Positions 56,383-64,000 of a DNA stretch of 64,000 nucleotides are shown here, one piece after another; within the stretch, counting starts at the first letter, position 1; each line of letters opens with the position of its first letter. The notes under the pieces are model-generated. The model saw only the letters and a list, made by a program, of their open reading frames with translations. It had not been told where the DNA came from and ran no database searches. The stretch covers positions 1 through 64,000 of the forward strand of contig NZ_QTZO01000002.1 in NCBI RefSeq assembly GCF_004025585.1. The letters run 5' to 3'. The DNA is from Pseudodesulfovibrio sp. S3 (GTDB lineage: Bacteria > Desulfobacterota > Desulfovibrionia > Desulfovibrionales > Desulfovibrionaceae). The translations under genes and the position numbers were made by a program.

Positions 56383-57288
56383 TCAGTCTTTCAAGGCTGC
56401 AACCAGCCTGGAAAGGTTCCCGTCGAACCACTCGACAAGTGCTGTAAGCGCATCTTCCTCCTCCCCACGGACAAACCGCTTGAGGACCACCGGAGTCGCT
56501 CCACCGTCCCTCAAAGCCTCCAGCCCTCTGACCCCGGGCTCCCAGGAGCAGATCACGGCCCTGACCCCGGCCTTTTTGATTTGAACGGCCAATTGCCGCG
56601 CATCGCCGTCGGTCCACTGCTCCTCGGGCTTGAGCATATGGAAAGCGACATTCAAACCGTATTCGTCAGCCAGACAGGTATATCCACTGGTCAGGGCCGC
56701 CAGTTCCACAAAATCAAGCTCCATGAAAAGACCTTCGTATCTGCTCCGCAGTTTGAACAATTCGGTTTGCAACACCTTGAGATTTCCCCTGACCACGTCT
56801 GCATCCGAGGGCACCAATCGGCAGAGATCGTCGGCGGCAATGGCCGCCATGCGGGTGAGGTTTGCCGGGCTTCTCCAGACATACGGAGAGAATTCTCCTT
56901 CCACTTCCACCATCGGCACACCGGCGCCATAGCCGTCCAAGGACTGGGTGACATCAATGTTGACCACATGGATATTGCCGCGACGCGCCCATTGATAGAG
57001 CGGGTCGGCAGTCCAGGCCGATCCTACGGACAGGACCGCATCCGCCTTGGCAGCAATTTCAAAAAACGCCGTGCGGTGCTTTTTCAGATACGCTTTCTGT
57101 CCCTGCATGGAATAGCCGTCGGGGATGACATCCTTCACGGTCATGGACGTCCCCCTGGTCAGGACCTCCCCCATGGCCTGAATCACATCAAGGGAAGTCA
57201 GAACAACCACTTCCTTTTGGGCCATTGCAGGGGAAACGGCTGTAACAAGGAAAAACAGGACAGTGGCAAAGCCCAGTCGCTTCATCAT
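56383..57288 (-). CDS. ZnuA-like (cluster A-I) binding protein lacking the usual His ligands
   Basis: The 301-residue protein has a signal peptide (FATVLFFLVTAVSPAMAQ) and the two-lobe zinc/manganese binding-protein fold. Where relatives have DPHVWLDP it reads SPYVWRSPANLTRMAAIAAD, and where they have a conserved His before YLA..YGL it reads TSGYTCLADEYGLNV. Thus at least two of the three or four metal-binding His are missing. It overlaps the permease gene by four bases, so it belongs to the same transporter operon, which also encodes a normal binding protein. Confidence 0.85.
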   Translation of the reverse strand: MMKRLGFATVLFFLVTAVSPAMAQKEVVVLTSLDVIQAMGEVLTRGTSMTVKDVIPDGYSMQGQKAYLKKHRTAFFEIAAKADAVLSVGSAWTADPLYQWARRGNIHVVNIDVTQSLDGYGAGVPMVEVEGEFSPYVWRSPANLTRMAAIAADDLCRLVPSDADVVRGNLKVLQTELFKLRSRYEGLFMELDFVELAALTSGYTCLADEYGLNVAFHMLKPEEQWTDGDARQLAVQIKKAGVRAVICSWEPGVRGLEALRDGGATPVVLKRFVRGEEEDALTALVEWFDGNLSRLVAALKD

Positions 57289-58190
57289 GCGGCAGCCTCC
57301 CGGAAAGAACCTGAAAACGTGCGCAACCCAGCTGTTATGACAAAAATGCCCGAGGCGACCAGAATAATGGCCCCTCCCGACGGCACTGGAATCTCGAACT
57401 GCATGGGCACGATGATGCCGAGAAGGCAGCTCACGGTGGCAAAGATCACGCTGTAAAAAAAGAATCCCCTGACGGACCGGCTCACATTGCGTGCAGATGC
57501 CGCCGGAATGATGAGCAGGGCCTCCACCAGCACGGCACCCACGATCTTGAGGCAGGCCACGGTAACGACCGTGATCATGAGCACGAACACGTAGTCGTAA
57601 AATTTGGCGTTGATCCCGCGTACCTGGGCAAGACTCGGATTCAAGCTCGCCAACAGCATGTGATTGTACGTGGGGATACCCACAACGGTGCAGAGCACCC
57701 CGATAAGGAGCAGCACGTTCATGTCCGTATCATTCACCGTAAGAATCGAACCGAACAGAATGTTGTCCAGCACATGCATGTTCACCTTGGCCGTCACATA
57801 TAGAAGCACGCACGCCCCCACGGCCAGGGAGATGGAAAGGAAGACTCCGATTACGGTGTCCTGCTTCATGCGCGTGCGATTTCGGGTATAATTCATGGTC
57901 AGGGCAAACAGGATGCAAAAACCGAAAAGAGAGGCATACGGAGCCGTCACAGGCTCGCCGAGCATGACGCCCAAAGCCACGCCGGTAAGGGCAGCCTGCC
58001 CAACGGCCTGTGAAAAAAAGGCCAGCCGCTTGGAGATCACCATGGTGCCTATACCGCCGAGGAGCGGACCGGCCACCACAGCGCACAGCAAGGCATTGAC
58101 CACGAATGCATACTGAAAGGAATTCGGGAGGTTGCCTGCCCTGCCCAGCTCCATGACATGAAGGCGAACATAATCATAAATAAATCCCAT
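57285..58190 (-). CDS. ABC-3 family metal permease (ZnuB/MntB type)
   Basis: The start at 58190 (MGFIYDYVRLHVM) is preferred over an upstream TTG because it lies just after the ATPase stop. The 301-residue protein has eight or nine membrane segments. ABC-3 landmarks are LLGGIGTMVISKRLAFFSQAVG near the start and NILFGSILTVNDTDMNVLL, PTYNHMLLASLNPSLAQVRG and ALLIIPAASARNVSRSVRGF later. It is the membrane channel for the zinc/manganese/iron-type importer encoded here. Confidence 0.94.
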   Translation of the reverse strand: MGFIYDYVRLHVMELGRAGNLPNSFQYAFVVNALLCAVVAGPLLGGIGTMVISKRLAFFSQAVGQAALTGVALGVMLGEPVTAPYASLFGFCILFALTMNYTRNRTRMKQDTVIGVFLSISLAVGACVLLYVTAKVNMHVLDNILFGSILTVNDTDMNVLLLIGVLCTVVGIPTYNHMLLASLNPSLAQVRGINAKFYDYVFVLMITVVTVACLKIVGAVLVEALLIIPAASARNVSRSVRGFFFYSVIFATVSCLLGIIVPMQFEIPVPSGGAIILVASGIFVITAGLRTFSGSFREAAA

Positions 58191-58194
58191 AGAG

Positions 58195-58926
58195 TTATGC
58201 CGCCTTGACCGAAGTGGAAAAGATATCAAGGAGGCGCTCCGGGGTCAGCTCGACTCCAGGGTCTCCGGAAAAAAGCACCTCACGATTGATGCAGGTGACA
58301 CTCTGGGCCATGTATTTCACCATGGCGAGGTCATGATGAACGACGACAACGGTCGTTCCAGAGGCCGACAACTCCTTGAGAAGATGATGCATAATTGATG
58401 ATCCTGATCTGTCCAGCCCGGTTACAGGTTCATCAAGCACAAGAAGCTTCGGCTCCGGCATCAAGGCCTGAGCCAACAGCACGCGTTGACGCTCGCCGCC
58501 CGACAAGGCGCCGAAGGGCCTGTCCATCTTATCCGCCATCCCCACCACATCCAGCACCCGGCGAATGTCCGACCTGACTTGACTCTTGATACCGAAAAAG
58601 ACAGGGCACCTCCCTTGACGGACCATGCCCATGAAATCAAGAACGGTCATGGGCAGCGTGTCGTCAAAATCCAGGGATTGCGGCACGTATCCCACAGCCC
58701 CTTTTCTGTCCCAGCAAATACGAATGGTGCCTGAGTGTGGCATCTGCCCAAGCATGCACCGGACAAGTGAAGTCTTGCCCCCCCCATTGGGTCCGATGAT
58801 GCCGTGGATGGAACCCTGATTCACGGTAAAATTCACCCCGTGCAAAATGGAATTCCCGCCAAGCTCCAGGCCGACATTCTCAAAATGAATTCGCGGACCG
58901 CGATCCGCATTCATCACTCCCGTCAT
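58195..58926 (-). CDS. Metal ABC transporter ATPase (ZnuC/MntA type)
   Basis: The start at 58926 (MTGVMNADRGPRIH) lies one base after the binding-protein stop. The 243-residue protein has Walker A (GPNGGGKTSLVRCMLG), signature (ALSGGERQRVLLAQALMP), Walker B (PKLLVLDEPVTGLDRSG) and a switch His (VVVVHHDLAMV). The unusual C-terminus (CINREVLFSGDPGVELTPERL) is typical of the metal-chelate ABC group. Operon position between binding protein and permease fits. Confidence 0.94.
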   Translation of the reverse strand: MTGVMNADRGPRIHFENVGLELGGNSILHGVNFTVNQGSIHGIIGPNGGGKTSLVRCMLGQMPHSGTIRICWDRKGAVGYVPQSLDFDDTLPMTVLDFMGMVRQGRCPVFFGIKSQVRSDIRRVLDVVGMADKMDRPFGALSGGERQRVLLAQALMPEPKLLVLDEPVTGLDRSGSSIMHHLLKELSASGTTVVVVHHDLAMVKYMAQSVTCINREVLFSGDPGVELTPERLLDIFSTSVKAA

Positions 58927-58927
58927 A

Positions 58928-59839
58928 TCACCTTCCCTGTTCTCCGGGACGGACATCCACCAGGGCACTGGTCAAGGCGTCGAGATTGGCGCGCAGTCCC
59001 TTTTCAAATCCATCCGTACTGTATTCTCCGTTGGTCAAGTGAGAGAGATGACGGATGCGGATGCCGGTCTCCTCATGAATGGTGTCCACGTATTTATCGG
59101 GAAAAGCCATCTCCGTGAAAATGACTTCCACCCCAAGATTTTTAATTTCATCAATAACATTGGCGAGTTGACTTGCTGTCGGCCTGAGGCCATGCCCGGG
59201 TTCGATGACTGCCGTGACCTGCAGGCCAAAATCCTGGAACAGGTAGTCATAGCCGCCGTGGATAGTGGCGCACCGAAAATCCATCAAAGGCAAATCGGCG
59301 ATACGTTCCATGTACTCGGCCTTCATGCCGCGAAGCTTCCCGGCGTATGCGCGGGCATTTTTACGATAAATTTCGGCATGTTTCGGAAACAACACTCCAA
59401 GCTCCTTGGCAATGGTATAAATTTGACGGACCGAAGCCGTGACCGAAACAAAGGTATGCGGGTTGACGACCTTCTTGCCGTCCAGACGACCGGATACGGG
59501 AATAAGCGAAACATCCTTGTTGGCGAAAACAAACGGCAGCTTGTCCTGCATACCTGCGGCTTCCACGATCTCGAAGGCGAACTCGTCGTGCCCGATGCCA
59601 TTGACCACCAGTGCGTCCAGGGTCATGCACTTCTTTATATCTTCAGGTTGCGGACGGTAGCTATGCGGATTGAACCCTTCTCCGATAAGAGGAACAACTT
59701 CTGCGGTATCGCCCACAATGGACGACACGAAACTATAGTAAGGGTGAAGCGTTATGCCGATACGCGGCTTGCCTGCCGCATGCCCTGCTCCTGCAAGGAG
59801 ACAGGCGAACAAAAGACCCAACAAGAATCGGTTGATCAT
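58928..59839 (-). CDS. ZnuA/MntC-type metal-binding protein
   Basis: The 303-residue protein has a signal peptide (FLLGLLFACLLAGAGHAAG) and the cluster A-I fold. Candidate metal ligands are present: His in GFNPHSYRPQPED, in VVNPHTFVSVTASV, in CATIHGGYDYLF, and an acidic residue in VIFTEMAFPDKYVDTI. There is no His-rich loop as in many zinc-specific ZnuA proteins. It starts in overlap with the DUF6162-like gene (TAATG). With ATPase and permease it forms a complete importer for zinc, manganese or iron. Confidence 0.92.
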   Translation of the reverse strand: MINRFLLGLLFACLLAGAGHAAGKPRIGITLHPYYSFVSSIVGDTAEVVPLIGEGFNPHSYRPQPEDIKKCMTLDALVVNGIGHDEFAFEIVEAAGMQDKLPFVFANKDVSLIPVSGRLDGKKVVNPHTFVSVTASVRQIYTIAKELGVLFPKHAEIYRKNARAYAGKLRGMKAEYMERIADLPLMDFRCATIHGGYDYLFQDFGLQVTAVIEPGHGLRPTASQLANVIDEIKNLGVEVIFTEMAFPDKYVDTIHEETGIRIRHLSHLTNGEYSTDGFEKGLRANLDALTSALVDVRPGEQGR

Positions 59840-60489
59840 TAAAGGCGCTCTTCATTTTTGGTATGTTTCATTTCATCCTCTCCCTTGCGGGCCACCACTT
59901 CTCGCCACCCCTTGTTGATGAGTGCCTGGTCCGAGATCATGGTGGGAATTTTCTCTACCGGAGAGGCGTGGAGCCAGATTTCGTACGGGGCGTGAGCGGC
60001 CTCATCCTCATGATCATGCTCATGAAGCATAACCAGCAAGAAAGAACAGGACTCTCCCGAATCCTGCGGATGCCCCACGTACAAGGCCACATGCTCATCC
60101 TGCGTGGCAATGACGCTCCGGGTCCAGCCAAACGCACCATTTTTTATCCAGGCTGCGTCATGGACAAAGGGCGGGACATGCCAGCTTGCCAATGCATCCA
60201 CCGTGGGCCAACCCCCGTCATCTTCATGATACATTTGAATTTCGGGAGCCGCCGTGTAGAGGCCATTGAAAATGGCCAATTCCTCTGCCCGAAGCTCCTT
60301 GAACGCATCAACCTGCCAAGCCGGGACCACCCTGGCAGAGGCAGTGGTATTCCGCAGGACAATGGCAACACTGCACATGATCACGGTCACAAGCGCCGCC
60401 GCAAACACCATCCATGTCTCCTGTCCTGTCCCGGATGGACAAACCACAACCTCGCAGCGCGTTGTCCGTTTTCTTATGCCCATTTTCAT
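59839..60489 (-). CDS. DUF6162-like membrane-anchored protein
   Basis: The start at 60489 (MKMGIRKRTTRCE) is preceded by AGGGAAG. The 216-residue protein has one N-terminal membrane segment (TWMVFAAALVTVIMCSVAIVL) and an extracytoplasmic part with a His/acid cluster LHEHDHEDEAAH and the segment DDGGWPTVDALASWHVPPF. I recognise it from metal-transport gene clusters, where it is annotated DUF6162. It is the first gene of the Znu-type operon, so a role in delivering or buffering metal for the binding proteins is plausible. Confidence 0.75.
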   Translation of the reverse strand: MKMGIRKRTTRCEVVVCPSGTGQETWMVFAAALVTVIMCSVAIVLRNTTASARVVPAWQVDAFKELRAEELAIFNGLYTAAPEIQMYHEDDGGWPTVDALASWHVPPFVHDAAWIKNGAFGWTRSVIATQDEHVALYVGHPQDSGESCSFLLVMLHEHDHEDEAAHAPYEIWLHASPVEKIPTMISDQALINKGWREVVARKGEDEMKHTKNEERL

Positions 60490-60677
60490 ACGACTTCCCT
60501 GTTCTGATACGTGAACCCAACAACTTCCGGACACAATCCCTGACGGCTGCACATGCCCCCGAGACAAAGAGGACTTGCGACATGACCGGGGCATGAAGGA
60601 AGGCCGCTTGCCAGGCGAAGCCCACACCCTCCACCCAATTCATACTCAAATACATCGAATCCACTCGTAAACAGATC

Positions 60678-60713
60678 GGTGCGGCGGACACAGAGGGAAA
60701 TGCCCGCCGCACC
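60678..60713 (-). terminator. Hairpin after the second DUF4198 gene
   Basis: GGTGCGGCGG / CCGCCGCACC pair perfectly around a 16-base loop, 50 bases after the stop at 60763. It separates the feoB segment from the Znu operon. The T content after it is modest. No gene is seen in the 60490-60762 gap. Confidence 0.6.
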
Positions 60714-60762
60714 CCTTAAGGCGCTCGCCACTATTGATGAACGAGCATGGGGAGGCTGTTGT

Positions 60763-61593
60763 CTACTTCATGTCCTCGGCCTTGACCCAAATGACGGCGT
60801 CCTGGCCGAGTTCCTTGCCCTTGTGTTCCTTTTCAGGACCGATACCGAGAGCGGCAAAACCCCACCAGCCTGCCTTGGGAATGCCGAAGGTGATGTAGCC
60901 GTTGACATCGGTGAAGATGGTCTGGGTAACAAAGGCGTCATGAGGGTACTCCACGGAAGACTTCTCAGGCATGGAATTGGTGCTCAGGTCGGGCATGTGG
61001 CTCATGTATTCCACTTCCACCTCGGCACCGGCAACAGGCTTGCCTTCGGACAAAACCTGGGCCTTGAAGACGTTGCCGGTCCAAAGGCCATAGGGCTTGA
61101 TCAGGGGAACTATTTCGCACGGCAGGCCCACGGGGTCGGCCCAGTTGCCCGGAATGCCGCCCACATTGATGATCAGCTTGGTAATCTGCTGCATATACAG
61201 GCCTTCTTCTTTCTCGAAATAATAGCCGGGCTTCATGACGAAAACGTAGTCCCCCATGGAACGGACTTCCTTCTTGGGGATGACGGCCGAATAGGCCTTA
61301 TTGGAAGACCCGGGATTTTTCCAGGTGATCTCCTTGACGTATTGCATCAAGTCCACCTTCTTGGCCTCGGCGTCACCACGCTGTTTCAGGACATAGAACT
61401 CCTCGATACCACCCATATCCATGGTATGCCCGGCCTCGGCAGGATGGGTGAACACCATGCGCATATCCAGGTCCTTCCCCTCCTCAAGGGCGATCTCGGG
61501 GGTATACACGACCATGAAATGGGCGAACGCGGAACTGACGACCGTCAGAAGACAAATGGCGGCCAAAAGGGGAATAAATCGTTTTTTCATCAA
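60763..61593 (-). CDS. DUF4198 periplasmic protein, paralogue
   Basis: The 276-residue protein starts after GAGGAG and has a signal peptide (FIPLLAAICLLTVVSSAFA) cleaved before HFMVVYTPE, again leaving His at the mature N-terminus. The rest is beta-rich (GIEEFYVLKQRGDAEAKK, GYYFEKEEGLYMQQ, GADVNGYITFGIPKAG-like end), matching DUF4198. It lies downstream of feoB and the small secreted protein on the same strand. It shares only the overall plan with the DUF4198 protein at 55348. Periplasmic metal binding is presumed. Confidence 0.82.
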   Translation of the reverse strand: MMKKRFIPLLAAICLLTVVSSAFAHFMVVYTPEIALEEGKDLDMRMVFTHPAEAGHTMDMGGIEEFYVLKQRGDAEAKKVDLMQYVKEITWKNPGSSNKAYSAVIPKKEVRSMGDYVFVMKPGYYFEKEEGLYMQQITKLIINVGGIPGNWADPVGLPCEIVPLIKPYGLWTGNVFKAQVLSEGKPVAGAEVEVEYMSHMPDLSTNSMPEKSSVEYPHDAFVTQTIFTDVNGYITFGIPKAGWWGFAALGIGPEKEHKGKELGQDAVIWVKAEDMK

Positions 61594-61607
61594 GAACTCC
61601 TCAAGTA

Positions 61608-61630
61608 TTGAGATTGAATTTTATTCTCAA
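61608..61630. promoter_or_regulatory. Inverted repeat ahead of the DUF4198 gene
   Basis: TTGAGATT (61608-61615) and ATTCTCAA (61623-61630) form an inverted repeat with seven of eight positions paired and a seven-base AT-rich centre, directly upstream of the ribosome site. Size and context would suit a Fur-type site, but the match to a Fur consensus is only partial. Confidence 0.35.
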
Positions 61631-61684
61631 ATTCTACGCGTGAAAGGACGCAGGGCGGACACATCGTCGCCCTGCGCAATTTCC

Positions 61685-62002
61685 CTATTCAATGATATCA
61701 GCGCCGTTCAATTCCACCGTATGCCCTTCTCCGGCATCAAAAATGACAACATAGGCACCGGCAGGCTTGTCAAAAGTGCACTCGCTGTCATCGTTCATAT
61801 TGGCCTCCAAAATGGATTTTCCGTCGCCATCCCGGACGTGCATTTTCACACCGGCAGCAGAAGAGCCGTCTGAGAATCCACCCTCACAGGTGATGGTGTT
61901 GTCTCCGTTGTCAAAGCAGCTCATGAGCGGGCTGTGGGCAAAAGCCTGTCCGGCAAAGGCCGCCATGGCGGCCAAGGTCAATACGATCATTCGTTTCTTC
62001 AT
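61685..62002 (-). CDS. Small secreted protein of the feoB operon
   Basis: The 105-residue product has a signal peptide (MIVLTLAAMAAFAGQAFA) cut before HSPLMSCFDNGDNTITCEGG, so the mature chain again begins with His; two Cys could form a disulfide. The rest is a small beta domain (SAAGVKMHVRDGDGKSILEA, PAGAYVVIFDAGEGHTVELN) similar to transthyretin-like or CarboxypepD_reg folds. It starts three bases after the feoB stop, so the two are co-transcribed. A periplasmic iron-related role is inferred from context only. Confidence 0.8.
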   Translation of the reverse strand: MKKRMIVLTLAAMAAFAGQAFAHSPLMSCFDNGDNTITCEGGFSDGSSAAGVKMHVRDGDGKSILEANMNDDSECTFDKPAGAYVVIFDAGEGHTVELNGADIIE

Positions 62003-62005
62003 TAG

Positions 62006-64000
62006 TTACTCCTCCTTGAGAGCAATTGTATTTACCTGGGTTATGTTGGAGGCGACAACCGCCTCCTTTTCCTCTGGGGTCGGGATCATGGCCATGATCA
62101 ACGTGGTGGCGACGCACAAGGCGTAAAATCCCCACATGGCCTGCACACCTGTGAGTCCGAGAACCGTGCCTCCGGTGAAGACCAGGCTGGCCACGAAAAG
62201 ACCGAGCAGAGTTTGATAACCGATGGAAAACAGCATCCATTTCGTGGAATTGGATTGGCTCCGAACCATGATGGATGCCGGAACGCACGGTGGGTACAGT
62301 GCCATGAAGAGCATCAAAGCCAGGGCGTGAAGCGGAGTGAAACCGCCCTCTCCCGCCTTCATGCTCTCCTGGACCGACTGATCGGAACCGTCGATGCCGT
62401 AGATGGAGCCGAGGGTCGCTGCAGAATTCTCCTTGGCTGCAAAAGCCGACAAGAGTGCGATATTGATGCGCCAGTTGAATCCGGCCCACTGGGTGACAGG
62501 CTCAAGCGCCCGGCCCATGGTACCGAGGAAGCTGGTTTCAAACCGCTCCGCACGGGCTTCCCGCCGGATCTGTTTGCGAACCCGGATCACTTTCTTGAGC
62601 GACTTGTTCAACGCCTTGCCGTCCTTGCCCACACGCCGGGCAACGGCATAGTAAGCCGGGTTTTCCTCTTGGAACTCCGCATCAATCAAGGCCGCCCGAT
62701 CCTGATCCGTGACGGCACGCTTCGCATCCCTGATGGCTTCGCCAAACAGGATGATGGGCAGCACGTCTTCAGAGCCGATCTCGTCCTTGAATCCGGTCCT
62801 GCCCACATCCGCCATGAACGCGGCAACAGCCGCATCCTGCATGTCCTCATAATGAGCCTTGCGGCTGTCGGTCAGTCCCGGATAATTGATGAGCACGAAG
62901 ACCACCACGGCCACGGCAGCGACCACGGTGACGATTTTTTTCATGAACAGCCAGACACGCTCGATCGCCCGGCGAAGCACACCGGATATGGTCGGAACGT
63001 GATAAGGAGGCATTTCCATGATGAACGGCGCACTGGGCCGCTTCTTCAGCACGGTTATGGAAAGAATCTTGGCCACGGGCAGGGCCATGAAGAGCGTCAC
63101 CGTGGCGATGAAAAACATGGTCGACCCGGCCACATCCGAGAAATAGGCCCCGATGAGAATGAGGTACAGCGGAACCTTGGCAAGGCAATTCATCATAGGG
63201 ACGATCATGATGGTGGCCAGACGCGCCCGCTCATCCGGGATCGCCTTGGTGGCCATGACGCCGGGGATGGCGCAACCGCCGACATACACACCGCCCAGGA
63301 TCATGGGCAATGTGGACTGTCCGTGCAGCCCGAAACGGCGGAAGAGACGATCAAGGATAAAGGCCATGCGCGGCATGTATCCGCTGTCCTCCAACACGGC
63401 GATGAGGCTGAACAACAGAAAGAAAATGGGCAGATAATTGAGAATGGCCGTAATGGATTTGACCACCCACAAGCCGAGTGAACGCAGTATGGGGTCATTC
63501 AGGAATCCGGCCTGGGGCAAAACGTCGCCGGCAAAGCTCTCCAACGCCCCCCACAGCGGCCAGATCTGAAGGGCAAGCCAGTTGCCGAAAACGATCGAAA
63601 TCTCATAGAGCACGAACAGGATGGCTATGAGGATGAGCGGGCCGAGCAACCGGTTGCACACGTACCGGTCGGCGCGGTCAGAAAGGTTGCGTCTTTTTTC
63701 CTCCGGAAACGTCACGGTTTCGCGTATGATCTTTGCACAACTGCCATGGCGGGTGAAGGCAATATGCCGCTCGCATGCATGGCCCTCTTCCTTGTGAAAA
63801 CGTTGTCGACAGGATTCGACACGATCAAAAACCTTCTGCGCATCAAGATGCGTCCCCGTGAGAAGCTCCGTTACCCCAGCATCGCCTTCAAGCAGTTTGA
63901 TGGCAAACCAGCGAACCGGGTACTGTACGCTGAGGACCGGATCTTCGACCAGCACCGCTTCCAATTCAGAGATATGGTCTTCAAGCTGACCATAATCGAT
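62006..64000 (-). CDS. feoB: Ferrous iron transport protein B, 5' end cut by the window
   Basis: The reading frame is open through base 64000, so the N-terminal GTPase domain lies outside; an apparent TTG start at 63964 is an artefact. Visible are the end of the GDI-like helical region (GVTELLTGTHLDAQKVFDRV), then the two Gate domains and FeoB_C core: LNYLPIFFLLFSLIAVLEDSGYMPRMAF, GLHGQSTLPMILGGVYVGGCAIPGVMATK and CLAKVPLYLILIGAYF. GCAIPGVMATK replaces the common GCNVPAIMATR. A hydrophilic insert of about 130 residues follows VLINYPGL. FeoB takes up Fe(II) through the inner membrane. Confidence 0.95.
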   Translation of the reverse strand: MDYGQLEDHISELEAVLVEDPVLSVQYPVRWFAIKLLEGDAGVTELLTGTHLDAQKVFDRVESCRQRFHKEEGHACERHIAFTRHGSCAKIIRETVTFPEEKRRNLSDRADRYVCNRLLGPLILIAILFVLYEISIVFGNWLALQIWPLWGALESFAGDVLPQAGFLNDPILRSLGLWVVKSITAILNYLPIFFLLFSLIAVLEDSGYMPRMAFILDRLFRRFGLHGQSTLPMILGGVYVGGCAIPGVMATKAIPDERARLATIMIVPMMNCLAKVPLYLILIGAYFSDVAGSTMFFIATVTLFMALPVAKILSITVLKKRPSAPFIMEMPPYHVPTISGVLRRAIERVWLFMKKIVTVVAAVAVVVFVLINYPGLTDSRKAHYEDMQDAAVAAFMADVGRTGFKDEIGSEDVLPIILFGEAIRDAKRAVTDQDRAALIDAEFQEENPAYYAVARRVGKDGKALNKSLKKVIRVRKQIRREARAERFETSFLGTMGRALEPVTQWAGFNWRINIALLSAFAAKENSAATLGSIYGIDGSDQSVQESMKAGEGGFTPLHALALMLFMALYPPCVPASIMVRSQSNSTKWMLFSIGYQTLLGLFVASLVFTGGTVLGLTGVQAMWGFYALCVATTLIMAMIPTPEEKEAVVASNITQVNTIALKEE

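Noticed and set aside
62213-63481. A 422-codon plus-strand frame across feoB
   Set aside because: Antisense shadow of a well-defined membrane protein gene.

Overview
The window looks like chromosomal DNA of a sulfate-reducing deltaproteobacterium of the Desulfovibrio/Pseudodesulfovibrio type. It is GC-rich and densely coded, and carries a Desulfovibrio-style flavodoxin, a Tat-exported four-cluster ferredoxin with a b-type membrane partner, a FeoB system with DUF4198 periplasmic proteins, and an intergenic palindromic element of a kind I associate with Desulfovibrio. This placement is an inference; the window has no rRNA gene.

Layout. 0.1-5.4 kb: a periplasmic solute-binding protein and an RND efflux pump without an outer-membrane factor. 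5.6-15.8 kb: housekeeping genes (argC, nitroreductase, csaA, FeS/cytochrome b pair, citrate synthase, NAD kinase, DEAD-box helicase, a glycosyltransferase-like protein). 15.8-18.4 kb: a SET-domain methyltransferase with a GNAT/RLAN/ATP-grasp fusion, probably a modification system. 18.6-22.1 kb: a complete ECF transporter led by a DUF296 (PCC) protein. 22.5-30.2 kb: glycogen phosphorylase, an EAL-HDOD protein, a coiled-coil lipoprotein gene with an in-frame TGA, and a GapN-type dehydrogenase. 30.5-36.8 kb: the histidine-utilisation operon hutC-hutU-hutI-hutG-hutH with a clear operator over its promoter. 36.9-45.2 kb: a B12-binding radical SAM protein, a LapA-like protein, a chemoreceptor, a MarR-controlled methyltransferase and an autotransporter.

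45.6-53.8 kb, minus strand: a FecBCD/BtuFCD-type uptake operon that continues through a methyltransferase into a radical SAM enzyme fused to a cytosolic BtuF-like ligand-binding domain, followed by a two-component system. I regard this as the best candidate for an undescribed system. A structured leader precedes it, and a 3' tRNA fragment (attachment-site relic) with a decayed reading frame lies just upstream.

54.7-64 kb, minus strand: a metal-uptake block of feoB (cut by the window end), a small secreted protein, DUF4198 proteins, a DUF6162-like membrane protein, a Znu-type ABC transporter with two dissimilar binding proteins, a FeoB-associated Cys-rich peptide of 51 residues, and flavodoxin. 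Together these look like a response to iron or zinc limitation. I found no CRISPR array, intact insertion sequence, rRNA or complete tRNA gene.
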